A stretch of DNA of 64,000 bases, from contig CM035808.1 in NCBI GenBank assembly GCA_020466095.1, positions 49,707,578-49,771,577 on the forward strand. The letters run 5' to 3'. Under the pieces are notes generated by a model. It saw only the letters and a program-made list of their open reading frames with translations. It was not told the DNA's origin and did no database searches. The position numbers and the translations under genes are program-made. This stretch comes from Chlorops oryzae (Eukaryota > Arthropoda > Insecta > Diptera > Chloropidae). Below, one piece after another: positions 41,758-54,600 of this stretch (the first letter of the stretch is position 1; every line of letters starts with the position of its first letter).

Positions 41758-43954
41758 AACTGAATGAATATTCTTTGTTTTCTTAACACTTTTGCTTCGA
41801 TTGTAAAATTTTCTCATTATCCGTACTTGAAAGGCAATTAAACAGATGGGCCTTTTTGAGTGCTACTCGCAGTGTTTTAATTGTGATAAATCTTAGACTC
41901 AACGGTGTCTGCATCATTCATTCCAAAGATTAATTTTCTTTTTTGTTATATATTATATTATTTATTGGATCACTCCTTTAGGATAGGAGTCTATCAATAG
42001 TTTTTAAAATCTAACACCTAATTTAACACAATTACATATCACAGAGCATATTCCGACATATAGAAATGTTTGTGAATGTAATTTTTTAATAATTACGGGC
42101 CTCGGTTTAAGAACACTGGGCTTTTATGATGTGTGTGTAGGATCACATGTAATTGATTCGGTGGTGGAGAGCATAAGAAGCTTGATGAAATGATAAAGCA
42201 GTGGATTATACGCGGGAATTGCTGATGTGTGAAGAAACACATGTAGTATTGACGGTGTTATATGGGGAAACAACGATTTTAAGCAGTTAGGTTGTGCGTA
42301 GATTACAAGGGCGCATAGAGTGGACCCACCGGGTTAACGATCAGCTAGGAAAGCTGTGTTGATGAATGTGCATGGATTGTACCTGTTGTTGAGGATGACT
42401 TGGAGCCGCTGGCCGATCATTTCTTTTAAGCCTCGAATGGAGAGATGCATTTGATAGTCTACGCGCGAGTGGATTCACGTGTGCTTGCAGTTTACAAAAA
42501 TGCTTTTCTTTGACTTTGGCGAACTCCATTTAAACCAGTTCTACGTTAAGTTCTCTATGTATTCTTTCATTTGAAATAAACCAAGGAGCTCCGGTTATGT
42601 CCTTAGGATTTTGGAATGAGCTCTTTGCAGGATATATATGTTGGAATTGCTTGAATTTTTATACAATTGCAAACCATACGTCCATATTGGTTTTATGACT
42701 TGTTTGTATAGGATGATTTTATATTTCAGTTTAATAGATGAGCGATTTTTAATTACCCAGTGCAAGCTATTGGCTTTAAGATTCATTTGGGTTCTCTTGG
42801 CATCGATATGCTTGCGCCATGTCAATCGTTTATCCTAGTGAATTCCGAGGTAAGTAACTTCTTCACTTTGAGGGACGCGTGTGTTATTAAGGAAAATATC
42901 CGGAGAAGATTTTCTGTTAAGGGTGAATGTTATATGCCGACATTTAAGTTCATTTATTTTAATTCGCCATTTAGAGAGCCAGCCTAGGATTTCGCTTAGA
43001 TGATTTTGGAGCTTAGAAGTTGCGATTCTTATATCCTTGTGTCGGCTTAATATCGCTGTGTCCTCAGGGAATGTTGAAACTGCTATTCGATCACTAATAG
43101 GAATATCTGCAGTATACAAGAGATAAAGAAAAGACCCTACAACACTTCCTTGGGGGACCCCTGCATTAATTTGAAAACTTATTGTTGTAAACGTATTATG
43201 TTTCAGTTGAAACGTTCTATGTTTTAAGTATGACTCAAAGATCGCGTGGAAATTTAAAGGAAGTAACTTCAGATTTTGTAAAGCAAGCCTTCATGCCAGA
43301 CTTTGTCGAACGCTTGTTGCACGTCTAAGAATACTGCTGAGCAGAACTCCCGATGCTCATAGGCAAGTTGAATTTCATTTGTAATACGATTTACCTGTTC
43401 AATAGTACCATGTTGCTATCTAAAACCGAATTGATGGGAGAGAATAACATGATGTTCTTGTAGGTCTTTTGTTAATTTGGATATTAGTAGTTTTTCGAAT
43501 AATTTTGAGAGGCTAGGGAGCAGGCTAATAGGTCTATAGGAGGACGTTTGGGTAGGATCTTTTCCTGGCTTGGGTACAGGCACGGCAGAACGGCGTTTAC
43601 ATGGGGTAGTTGTACCCACTCGAGATTTTCCGAGTGGGTATTTTACCCACTCGAAATTTTCCAAGTGGCTATTTTACTCAGTAAAAATTTCACGAAATTT
43701 TGGAATGCCAGTTTTGACAAAAAAATTTTTTCCAATTTTTTCATTTTGAGTTAATATGCAATGTTTCCGTAGAGCCTGTATCTTTGCGTTAATAAAGAAT
43801 GAAAAGCATTAAACGACATAAGCCAAAACTACCAAACGGAAGTATTTGGAAAATACTTGGCCGCGAAAATTTAATACGTAAAAATTTTACCCTAATAATT
43901 GTCTTTTTAAATAAAATGTTATTCTATTATTTCGGAGGCATTTACTGCATGTAT

Positions 43955-44705
43955 GATATGTTGTACATTCCAAGTCGGAAGTTAATACGTTTGGCGGTTC
44001 AAAAGTTATAAGTATTTTTTTCATTTTTGGAGGTAGGGAGTGGGCGGATCACGCCCATATTTTGCAGTAATATCCCAATGAGTGAAAGGTATGTACGTTC
44101 CAAGTCCGAAGTGAATATGTTCAGTAGTTCAGGAGTTATTAGCATATTTCATTTGTGGGGGAAGCAGTGGGCGGATCACGCCCATATTTTTCAATAACAT
44201 CCCAATGGGTCCAAGGTATATATGTTCCAAGTTTGAAGTGAATATGTTAAGTGGTTCAGAAGTTATGAGCATTTTTCTATATGCGACGGCGCGCCTTTCT
44301 AAGAATGCGGAATGTATTCTATGTATGTACGCATGTACAATATTGCATCAGCTTTTCTTTCTAAATGCTTTGCGGTAGCATTTGTTTACATACATATATA
44401 AAAATGCTCGTAACTTCTGAACCACTGAACACATTCACTTCGAACTTGGATCATATATACCTTGGACCCATTGGGATGTTATTAAAAAATATGGGCGTGA
44501 TCCGCCCACTGCTTCCCCCACAAATAAAATATGCTAATAACTCCTGAACTACTGAACATATTCACTTCGGACTTGGAACGTACATACCTTTCACTCATTG
44601 GGATATTACTGCAAAATATGGGCGTGATCCGCCCACTCCTACCTCCACAAATGGAAAAATACTTATAACTTCTGAACCACAAAACTTCGGACTTGGAATG
44701 TTGTA
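43955..44705. repeat. Long imperfect palindrome inside the hAT-like element
   Basis: Arms of about 310-330 bp (43955-44285; 44385-44705) are inverted copies. Each arm contains two to three diverged units with 'gtgggcggatcacgcccatat' and 'ttccaagtccgaagtgaatatg'. The loop is about 100 bp. Confidence 0.85.
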
Positions 44706-45132
44706 TGTGTGTACATATAGATGTAGGTACATATGTACATATCGTTAGCTTCGGATAGAAAGGGCGTATCATTTGTTTTTTCAAAAATAAGATTTTTAAT
44801 TTTACTAGTGGTCCACTCTGAAATGCACCCCCAAAAAAATATAAAACCAAGCCTAAAACACAATTTTTTGTATTTTTAAATTGCCATTATGCTTAAAAAA
44901 AATTTTTAAACACATATGTTGCTTTTGAGTTTTATGGAGTGTTTTCCTAATTTTTTTTACATGAAGTGCGTTAATTTTTGTTATTAAATGTATAATATGA
45001 AATAATATTTTTTGTATATTTTATTTTACTTGATTTTGTAACGAAATGATGGGAATGTTGATTTCGTGGGAGCTTTGTATACTACTCCAACGCAGCAATA
45101 CACCACCCTTCCCCCTTCGAACTACTACCCAC

Positions 45133-45492
45133 TAGAGGTGGAAAACAATCAATGTTAACATAATGGTAAAATTAATAAATAAATGGTAAAAATAAATTCC
45201 ATTAAATTAAATTCTAACAAGCTTAGTAGTTGATGAAAAACAATAGATTGTCGTAGAACACCATCAATAGGGTAAAAACATTTAAAAACATCGTCGATGT
45301 ATCCCACAATCGTGCACTATTGATGGTTTCTGATAACTAACAATTTTTTTCCATCAACTAAGGTTGTTAGAATTAAATCAAACTTAATCTATTTTGCATT
45401 TTTAACTTTCTTTTCATTATTATTTATTTTAACTTAAAAACATCGATACTATCGATGTATCGATGTTAACATCGATTTTTTTCCCACCTCTA
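45133..45492. mobile_element. hAT MITE with exact 8-bp duplication
   Basis: 360 bp, ends TAGAGGTGGAAAACAATC and, inverted, TAGAGGTGGGAAAAAAATC, with ATGTTAACAT following on both sides. CTACCCAC is duplicated at 45125-45132 and 45493-45500. Long internal AT-rich region with 'atcgatgt' words. Confidence 0.93.
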
Positions 45493-45602
45493 CTACCCAC
45501 TCGGGAAAAATCTGTTCTGCCGTGCCTGCTTGGGTACCATTTTAATTACCGACGGTGTCCAATCTTTCGGAAAGTAACCGTAGATACATTATGATAGAAT
45601 TC

Positions 45603-46485
45603 ACAAGTAAGAAAGCTAAAGTCGGTCAAGCCGACACTCTGTTTCGAGGGTATATTGCGTTTGTGTGGTTGTGTGTAACGCCCAGAACCAGTCGAGATAG
45701 ACCATACAAAATATATATAGAAATTATCAGCGTCACCGGGAGATTCGATTTAGCCATATCCGTCTGTCTGTCTGTCTGTCCGTCTGTCTGTTTGTATACA
45801 GTTATCTTATCGAAAGAGTTGAGCTATCTTGACGAAATTTGGTATGCGTGCTCATGGCAACATGAGTAAGAACAAGTTCGAGAATGGACCCGATCGGACT
45901 ATTTTTAGGGGTACCTCCAGTACTAGGGTCTGTTACGAAAATCACAAAAACTGCTCTAAAATCGAAGTTTTTCAACATATTTTGATGAAATTGGATATTT
46001 GAACATGTTTCAAGGCAAGTAATACGATTTCCAAAATTTTAAAAGTGGGCGTGGCAGAAGGCGTTTTTCGAAAATTGTCCCCTACACCCGAAATTCAAAT
46101 GGGACTTGAACGAAATTTGGCAATTATGCTTTCTCTGTAGCCATAAGCATTCTCCCAAATTTTCTTGGTCGGTCCATTATTAAGGGTACCTCCAGTACTA
46201 GGGTCTGTCACAAAAATCCCAAAACTGCCTCAAAATCGGAATTTTTCGTAATATTTCAATGAAACTTAAAATTTGAGCGTATTTGAGGCGTGGAAAAGGG
46301 GCGGTTTTCATAAAGAAATTGAACAAAATTCGGTATATGGGGCCACTAATGGCTTTAAAAACCTCTTGAATATTCTTACTTAGTGGTCCTGCTTTTTTGG
46401 CGTGGTTCCAAAATTATTTGAACATGTGTGTCTGTGTCGGGTATTTTATTGTCAGGCTCGCCTGACTATAGCACCCTTACTTGTT
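45603..46485 (+). mobile_element. Family-C DINE-like element with a family-A end fused in front
   Basis: From about 45632 it is an ordinary family-C copy: GTCGAGGGTATATTGCG, core, GTCT tract 45768-45798, two 'tccagtactagggtctgt' blocks, hairpin TCAGGC/GCCTGA and CCCTTACTTGTT. The first 30 bp (45603-45632) are instead the family-A 3' end on the opposite strand (CAAGTAAGAAAGCTAAAGTC). The join falls within shared CCGAC. Confidence 0.8.
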
Positions 46486-46508
46486 TTCTTTGCTGTTGTC
46501 TGCTTTAA

Positions 46509-46575
46509 CTTCGATAGCTCAGTGGTTTAAACTGTGACAGTCTCGAGGTTCGGGGTTCTATCCGTGCTGGCGGCG
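46509..46575 (+). other. tRNA-like segment (first of a pair)
   Basis: TAGCTCAGTGG at 46515-46525 is a perfect A-box match and GGGTTCTATCC at 46553-46563 a B-box-like match, 28 bp apart. This is shorter than a normal tRNA, and the T-stem pairs poorly. Likely SINE-derived. Confidence 0.5.
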
Positions 46576-46639
46576 AGAATTTTTCCAAAATTTTTTCCAA
46601 TTTTTATAAATTACATTGTTTTGTTGATCATAGTTTAAT

Positions 46640-46925
46640 TGTTTTTGAAGACAAAAATTTTCTGCTAAATTTTTAAGGTTTTATATTTTTAGTTTTTCGA
46701 GTGAAAAAATTCGTTAAGCACGTTTCATAAACCCTGAGCAACCATAAACTCAAGTGAGCATTTTGACCAACTAAATATATTCGTTCGTTTAGCGGAACTG
46801 GAGGTCAGCGATTCAAGGATCGGCCGAGGCGAGAACATTTAAAAAGAAGTAAGAAAAAAAGATTAAGGATAAAAAAATAAACAAAAATATAATAATTAAT
46901 AAAATAAATAAACAAAAGAGTCGAA
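46640..46925 (+). repeat. Dispersed repeat with tRNA-like unit (copy 2)
   Basis: Repeats the left-edge family of this window: 'actcaagtgagcattttgacc' leader (about 46749-46770), 'attcgttcgtttagcgg' and 'cggccgaggcgagaa', then an A-rich tail. Compared with copy 1 the tRNA-like part (46780-46832) has lost about 20 bp between the A and B boxes. Confidence 0.6.
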
Positions 46926-46934
46926 ACACAAAAT

Positions 46935-47295
46935 ACAATTTTTCTTTTTTCTCAGTTGCTGGTGCAAGGCCAGTTTCCTGACCCTTTTCGCTAGCGTAGA
47001 TTTCCTACTAGAATTCATTCTTATAATCCATCTTGAAACAAGAGTTTTACTAAAGATTGATTCTTAAATTATGAAGAACGTATTCTTGACTGAAGATTTT
47101 TTACAAGAATTCATTCTTTTAATCGATCTTAAATGAAGACTTTTACTAAGATTGTAATCTTTAATGCGATCTAATATTATTAAGATTTTATTCTTAAATT
47201 TAGAATTTTTGCATTTAACAGACTATTTAGTCCGAAATTTTGAAATTTAGAACGTATAATCTTTAATTAAGCACGTTCTTTCCCTCAGTGTACGT
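46935..47295. repeat. Possible MITE with internal duplicated units
   Basis: Opens CTCAGTTGCTGGTGCAAGG and closes CCCTCAGTGTA, like 1965-2155. Internal 'gaattcattctt..aatc.atctt' units repeat at about 110 bp. The ends are not firmly defined. Confidence 0.4.
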
Positions 47296-50200
47296 TCAAG
47301 GTATGAGAAATTGAATACAATACGAAACAAGTTATATGCGAAAAACTTACAACTGTGAAAATCAACATGAACTTCTTGGAGTATTTGATTTCAGCAATTA
47401 AGCCCTTTTTTTGAATGACAAATGAAGAAATTCGTGTTATGTGTATGTTTGTTTGGCTAGTGAAAAAGAAAAAACAACCTTAACTCTTAAATGAACCCAT
47501 GAAAATGTTTCAATCAATTCTCAGTATAATGTTTTTTAAAGCGGATGATGCTTTGGTCTCATGTTGTATCCTACTTTTTCTTCTTTTGCAATTTAGCTCT
47601 GGCCATCTTTATTCATCATCATTTGAAAGCTGGAGACTGTGAAATTAATTCAAGCCTTCATTAAAATTTGCATATAAATTACGCGTGTTCAATTCAATTG
47701 AAGTAGAAAACGAAAGAAAAATGGAACCGAGACTGCAAATTATTGCCCGACACTCGCTATTGCCATTCGCCAGAGCTTTTGATTCACCCATTCGACTGGA
47801 GGCAATGTCTGTTGCTCAATCAGAATGTCAACGTTATTGAGTCGATTGTCAGGGATTTCTGGCAAGAACATATCCACGGCGTTTAAAACAAGTGTTAAAG
47901 TTTCTCTCAAAAAAGTCATGAAAAAAAATTCAAATAAAATCGAATTTTTTTAACTGTGAGCATCATTAACATTTTCAGAAAAAGAAAGTGAGAGAAAGCG
48001 AGAGACAGAGAGGGAAATGAAATGAAAAGCGATAAATCATGGTTTCGTGAAATAAAATCCTTTGGTTGTTTTGATTTAAATCAGAAAAAATTGCGAACAT
48101 GACGTGTTGCGATTTCAACCTTGTCCTGTTGGGCAATGAATGAATTGTGCTTGAATTATCATTAGTGAATTAAAACGAAGCAAAGGACGCGAGATAACAC
48201 ACCTCGAAATTTCGTACTTGGTTTCTTTACCTTTAATTTTATTGTTTGAGAAAGAAGAGCAAGTGTGAGTGTGGACCTTCGGACTATAGGTAAAAGCGAA
48301 TTGCCTCGGTCAACAAATATTTGTAGGCACCTGCAAATACTCATGAGAGTAAAACACGAAACCCAAGAATCCCCAACCCCCCTTGCGCGCGGGCCTGGAT
48401 GACAGAAAAACTGAATTTAGAATGCCAAACGTGTCCTCACATAACTCCACTTATATTTTTGGCCGAAAAATTTTTTTGAAAAATCACAAAAAAAAAACCA
48501 AGGAAGCGATAAATGATTCCAATAATCTCAAAAAGATATGTATAGTATGTTCGTTACAACTGTGTCATTCTCGAACCGATTTACATTGGAAAAAATTTGG
48601 CAATTAAACTTCGAACTTACTGATTAGCCTTATTATTTTTATTATGTAGTATCACAAAGCAATTTTCCTTTTTGTAACTTTTCTAAAGTTGTCTAATATT
48701 ATAGTAATGAAGTATATGGAGTCGTTCTTCTCGACTGAAATCAGAGACACCAGTTAAATATAATCGAATTGGACAAAACAAGAGGCAAGACACGGGAAGA
48801 TTAATATGTATGATCCTTTAAAAAGATCCCAATTACTCGGCACTTATCGATCGATACCGAATTTTATCTTTAGACAAATTTATTTCTTTGAGGTTCTTTG
48901 AACAAATTTCACACACAATTCACACACAATAACTCCCAAGAAATCAAACGTCAAAAGAAGTCAAAGGCGTTAGGGTGTGTGGGCCTGTGAGCTGCTGCAA
49001 GCCAATCGTTTAAGATTTAAAGAAGGAATTTCGTAGTTCAACTTTGAAAAGAAGCACATCCACCAGTGCTTAACAGGTATCCTCGAAAAGGTTCTTTTTG
49101 TTGTTTATTTTCTTTGTTCAGTTCTTACCCACATATTTTTACCGTACCGTCAAATATTTGACAGGCAAGAGAATGTGTTTTCCCAGCATCGGAATAAAAT
49201 GGTTTCCTTGTTTGGAAATACCCAAAGCCTATTCATACCCGTTGTTTCCTTCGCCAATAACAAAGTTTGGGTTGTGAAAGCTTTGACCTAACGGCTGCCC
49301 GAATTCCGCTCGACAAAGAAGACAATGAGCTACAGGAGCAGGAAAGCAAAGGGATGCTTTTCAATTGTTCTTTGAACTTATTTTCAATATTTTTTTTTTT
49401 TGTTATTTGTTGTCTTCTGCTGGCCTAAAGGCTACTGATAAATGTTGATTTTTTCACGTTTCCCTTATACGTTTTCCTTTATTTTCCTGTTCTTGTTTCG
49501 TTTTTCCCAAGGCGGCTTAGGGTTTTCGGTCATAGAATTGAATTGCTTTGATTGTTTACCAATGTTAGAGAGTTGGGCTTTGAGCATTGAAGGTTTTTAA
49601 TTAGCTTTGTTGTTTTGTTTGACAGCTTGTTGAAACAAACAAAAAGGCTTCCACCCTTTATCTTTCTAATTGATGAAAATGCTCATTGATTTTAATATTT
49701 TTCTTTAGAAATGTCAATTATTTAATTATCCAACCGAAATTACTCGGTTTTTAAAAACTTTGCCATACGTGTAGTAGAGGAGCTGCCACACCATTCAGAA
49801 AAACCTAACGCCTAAAAAGGAAAACATGAACACGCAAGATTAGCATTTTTGTGCATATCCACTTAATTACTTATGCAAATTCAGCCGAAATAGTGGAAAA
49901 GAAATTTGGTTTGTACGCACTGCCTTACTTAAGCAACCAAAGCCAAGAAGCTTGTTCCCGGTTTCTTGTTGGCATACTCCTTTTCATTCTGTTGATTTCC
50001 ATTTAAATTTCACTTACTTTCTTTTTGTTTGGGTGTTTTTTCTTACCCCGGAAGGCTAACCCAACTTTTAAGTTTTTTTTTTTTTCTTAGAAGAAAATAT
50101 TTGACAAATCTTGTGAGAAAGCCATTAAGCTCTCAACTTATTTTATTTGACATCCTTGAAGAGCTCATATATATATTTCTTTTAAAGCTAGGGAAATGAC

Positions 50201-50989
50201 GAAACTTGTATTACAATTCAGCTGCCTCAAAATGATCAAGTGTTCGAGCCGTGGGGTGTAAGAACTACACTGGTCTGCAATGAAATCCTTCATTCGAGTT
50301 TGAGTAATGGCTCTAGTAGATTTTGGTCTGCTGAATAATTGAAAAATACAAAAAATTTCATCACGCAAGGATTTCGAGAAAATCACGTTTAAAAACTTTA
50401 GCACCATTGCACAGGGTTTCAGCCTCTACGGAGGTGCGGTCAAAAATCGATAATTTGAAAACCGTTATAGATAAAGCAATGAAACTGTGTACCAATATTA
50501 CTTGACATAGGAGCATTGCAATGCATTGGTTATCTTAGGGATGAGAAGAGGGCGGAGGGGGAATGTAAAAGTGACAAGGCAAAAAAAACTAAAAACCAAA
50601 TGTGCAATATATACCTGAAATAAAAATACCACCCCTTTCCGCGCCACAGTCTATACTGCCTAAACCATTCGATCGCTTGAAATACGTAGTTAAAATGTAA
50701 TATAATTTCACTTTTATTTGTTTTATTTACCTATTTACAAAAATTGAAAAAAGAAACAAATCCGATCTTATGTAATCAATAAAATGCTTTTAAAGACTCG
50801 GATCATTGCATTAAAAGATTGGATTTATACTTCACACTAAACCCCTGCACAAATGCATTTGAGGCTCAAAACCGATTGTTATTCAAAATATTTCATTATT
50901 TCGATTTAGCGAGCAAGACATGTGCTTGACGATTTGGTTTTATTTCATCAACGAACAAGAGTATTTTAAGTAATGAGAGTGTTGTTGTG
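47296..50989. other. 3.7 kb of apparently unique DNA
   Basis: I see no domain-bearing coding region, TIR pair or family seen elsewhere in the window, apart from a hAT-like tip at 48365-48397. This is a good candidate for host intergenic or intronic DNA. Confidence 0.4.
48365..48397 (-). mobile_element. Solo hAT-like terminal sequence
   Basis: ATCCCCAACCCCCCTTGCGCGCGGGCCTGG resembles, over about 25 bp, the right end of the hAT at 37525-38281 (CCCCCCGTGCGCACGGGCCTG). No partner end was found. Confidence 0.45.
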
Positions 50990-50990
50990 T

Positions 50991-51627
50991 TTATACCCGA
51001 CACACTCTGTGTCGAGGGTATATTGCGTTTGTGTGGTTGTGTGTAAGACCCAGAACCAGTTGAGATACTCTATACAAAATATATATAGAAATGATCAGCG
51101 TCACCAGGAGATTCGATTTAGCCATGTCCGTCTGTCTGTCTGTCCGTCTGTCTGTCTGTATGTCCATCTGTCTGTCCGTCTGTCCGTCTGTCTGTCTGTC
51201 CGTCTGTCTGTATACAGTTATCTTATCGAAGGGATCGAGCTATCTTGACGAAATTTGGTATGCGTAATCACGAGGACATGAGTAAGAACAAGTTCGTGAA
51301 CGGACCCGATCGGACCATTTTCATGGGTACCTCCAGTACTAGAGTCTGTCACAAAAATCTCAAAACTGCCCCAAAATCAGATTTTTTGGATATATTCCAC
51401 TGAAACTTAGAATTTGAGCGTATATTAAGGCCTCCGATTAGAAAACAAAAAATTGGAAAAGTGGGCGTGGCAAAAGGGTGGTTTTCATAAAGAAATTCAA
51501 CAAAAGTTGGTATATGGGGCCCCTAATGGCCTTAAACATCTCTTGATATTAAAACTTTTTTGAACATGTGTGTCTGTGTCGGGTATTTTATTGTCAGGCT
51601 CGCCTGACTATAACACCCTTACTTGTT
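50991..51627 (+). mobile_element. Family-C DINE-1/mini-me-like element
   Basis: TATACCCGACACACTCTGTG start, long GTCT/GTCC tract (51127-51214), one 'ctccagtactagagtctgt' block, 'gggcgtggcaaaaggg', hairpin and CCCTTACTTGTT end. The part between the two tactagg blocks seen in longer copies is missing. Confidence 0.85.
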
Positions 51628-54600
51628 TACATTAAGCTTGATTTAGGTATATTTTCAGTCATGCCCGCCAGCATTGAATTTTTTGTGTTCCACCCGCTAC
51701 CAAGCCACCAACATTGTTTTTTAACACACTTTGAATTGAATTGAATCTGCTGGCGAAGCTGATCAATTCTTTGATTATTTGAATACGTTCGCAGCATCAA
51801 TCCGTACAGCGAATGATGGAAACAATTCTGATCCGACCTCATCTGGTTTTAATAATTTGAATATAGCTCAAAAAAGTGCAAGATTTTTCCAAAGCTTTAC
51901 GACTACGTGACGAAGACCTAAGCACAACCTCCCTCTTGAACCAAGCGTATTACTTTCAGGACCCCCCTCCCCCCTAAAAGGGGCACGTAGTTTGGACACG
52001 TTCCCAAATAGCCTAGTTAAGCGAAGAAACCATAATTTATAGGTGTATCTCCAGTAGAAGGAAGAGAAAAACATTGATAAATTAAATTTCAGCAACGAGG
52101 ACCACGGAGCTTATTGATTGAATTCACTTGGGCACTTTTAGTTTTGCAACACGAAACCATGCCATTAATGCTAAACTCGGAATAGTGTGTTTGATTACTT
52201 AAAACCGTAATGCTCAGTTTTTGGTTTAGCTCATTTGCGGTCGCGTGTGTTTACCTATGAAAATATTGTTCCAGACAGGAAACCATTATTTGATCCACAT
52301 TGACCGTAGCTTGGAATTGTCGTACGTCTGTAAACATGCTCGAATGTATGTACATACGAAATTGTATATTCATGATTTTCACCGTGGTTGTTCAATATAG
52401 TGGCACATTTGTGGTCTATGTGCATGCTTCCTGGGCTGAAAAACTTTTGACATAAAATGAATATTAAGAGCTTACCACATGCGATATCGAACATATACAT
52501 ACGTACAAAGCACCCTGCAGCAATGTATAGTGGACTTTATGTTATCGCGAAATAAATAAAATTATTTTTACGCTTATTAATCCGCTGGCAATGTGACATT
52601 GCAGCAATCTGCAGATGCCATGGCCGTTTGCATAACTAATACAGAGATTTCTAGATGTATTAATTTTGAGTTGATGCACACCCCCATTTGTGGTATTTTA
52701 TGTGGATATAAGACCTATCTTGGTGCATAACTGGGTTAATCCAGTTTTGTTTGCTTAAAGTCAATAAAAACTCTCATATTGCGCACTTCGGATGCATTTT
52801 AAATTAATGAAGTCCATGTCTAGAGAATCATCTTAGAATTATCATCCAGGCGCACGCCATTCGCGACATACGCTTCTACAAACAAAACTTAATCAAATCT
52901 ATAGAAATACTTTTAAAATATTTTTTATCTATTTTTACATTCTTTTTTTTATTTCAACAAGCTCGGCGTATTGAGATTTTCACATTTCATTAGCATTTCC
53001 TACGGCACGCGCAGAATTTCATATTCCATAATGCCAGAAGCTTTGCCACTAGGAACAACAGAAGTGTATTTTGAATATGTCCTGTTCATTTGCCATATCA
53101 AAACCCAGGATATCATTGGCTCACCTTACCCGAGCTATGAGAACCAACAGTCCTCTATTGACGACGGCAAACTCATTTAAGAGACGTCCAATACGTATTT
53201 AACCAGAACTGGTCACATTGCGGCAATTATTCGATTTATCGCTGCAAGGTGTAACTCGCACTCCCACATATATACAAAAGTGCACACAAAAGCACAAAAA
53301 ACCAGAAGGGTAACGGTAAGCAATTTTGTGTTGTTACAATTGTGGTTTTTGTAGCAGTGTTTTATACGCATTGCCATACACGAGCAGAAAATGAGAGCGC
53401 TTTCTTTCTGCCTGAGGAAATTGCTTTCAATGCTTTCGTATCTACTGTAGGTAAGTTCGTTATCATGTGTATGATTTGAACTTAAATTTGTATGTCAAAG
53501 TGCACCCATACATTTCATTTCACAACATACATAAATTTTTCTTTGTTTCAAGTTGTGTGGTTGCTAGCAAATTGATTTTCCTTGTTAGATATGCTGTAGA
53601 ATTTCATTTCTAATTCGCTTTTGGCTTTTAGCTGTCTATTTACCTTTTGTCAGAAGTTGAATGGCTTTATTAATAAATTCTGAAATAGGACTTCTTAGCT
53701 CTATGTCTTGTGCTGTTTTATTGCAAAAAAAAAAAGTTGGGTTTTCTTCAACTTATCCTGTTATACAAGCTTTGCTAGACTTCGGCGTATAAGAGAAAAT
53801 AATGAAAGAAAAAATAAGTTTGGAAAAACTTATTCATGAAAATAAAGGAAAAAGCTAAGCTAAGCTATCAATCCAAAAAACAAAAATTTGACACACTTTC
53901 TACATCCAATTTGCGACTAAAAGAAAAAAAATCACCCCTAAGATGACTTTAAGTATTGAAAATAGTGAGGGCCCATTGAGATTGAAATTCCAAGCAGAAG
54001 CAAAGAACGAATCTAGTGAGCTTTTGGAGCCTTTAAGAAGATTCTTATTTTTCCAATAACTTAGGCAGCAATACTTTTCACCTGAATTGTAACTTCAATT
54101 GAAATATTCTGTTTCCCGAAAAATTGGCTTCGAATTCGCGAAAAAGATGCTCGAGTTCAATGTTAATCATATTTCTCCCAATCTGTTTACCGAATTCCAT
54201 TTTTCCATTCTACTGTACAACGAACATCATCATTCCAATCGCAATTTGAAATCACAGTTAAACTATAATTTTAATTGAAACGGATAGTAACTTTGAAGAT
54301 ACTTTAAAAAATGTCACTTATTTTTAATTGAGGAAACTTTTTCGCTTTGGTCGCGAAGCTCGGTATCAATAGGAACTGCAAGGGATTTACCAAAGAAAAT
54401 TTGGGGGAAAAAATTCGCCCAATGCCAATCTGAGAAAGTCGATAATGGTGTGGGACTTATTGTTTATCAAAAAGGAAATCTTTTTTGGTAATGTACCATA
54501 CGGATCCATTGTACTAGCTTAAGATAGCTCTCACACAAAATTTACCATATTTGATAGAAGTGGAATTCAAAAAAGACCCCAGCAGTTATCTCCAATCGAT

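Larger units (their letters stand above)
43577..45528. mobile_element. hAT-like non-autonomous element in the LINE
   Basis: 1,952 bp with perfect 15-bp TIRs CAGGCACGGCAGAAC (43577-43591; inverted 45514-45528). An exact 8-bp duplication CTTGGGTA lies at 43569-43576 and 45529-45536. The LINE frame VPK|PGKDP is continuous across the ends once the duplication is allowed for. Subterminal CCCACTCG..CGAGTGGG repeats occur at about 43616-43670 and near 45496. A long hairpin (43955-44705) and another hAT MITE (45133-45492) are inside. No transposase is recognised. A CAGG start plus 8-bp duplication is the basis for hAT. Confidence 0.93.
41938..45610 (-). pseudogene. Jockey-clade LINE split by a hAT-like insertion
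   Basis: Minus-strand pieces, upstream to downstream: YFPKDWTPSVIKMVPK at 45595-45530; then, after the insertion, VPKPGKDPTQTSSYRPISLL and HHVILSHQFGFR (43416-43576). Sequence for the AFDKVW region lies near 43280-43330, then YTADIP and EDTAILSRH (42835-43119), where FADD would be expected, so the second box reads FPEDT and the catalytic Asp pair is damaged. Next is WRIKINELKCRHITFTLNRK, and a C-terminal KPIWTYGLQLYKNSSNSNIY with QRAHSKILRT (42595-42825). It ends near an AT-rich poly(A)-like tail at about 41938. Frameshifts are numerous. No endonuclease or gag was seen to the right of 45610. Confidence 0.85.

Noticed and set aside
46509..46575. Functional tRNA gene
   Set aside because: A and B boxes are good, but spacing is short and acceptor, anticodon and T stems do not pair convincingly.
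52971..53180. Small host coding exon
   Set aside because: The sequence looks mildly protein-like but has no recognisable family or splice signals I can defend.
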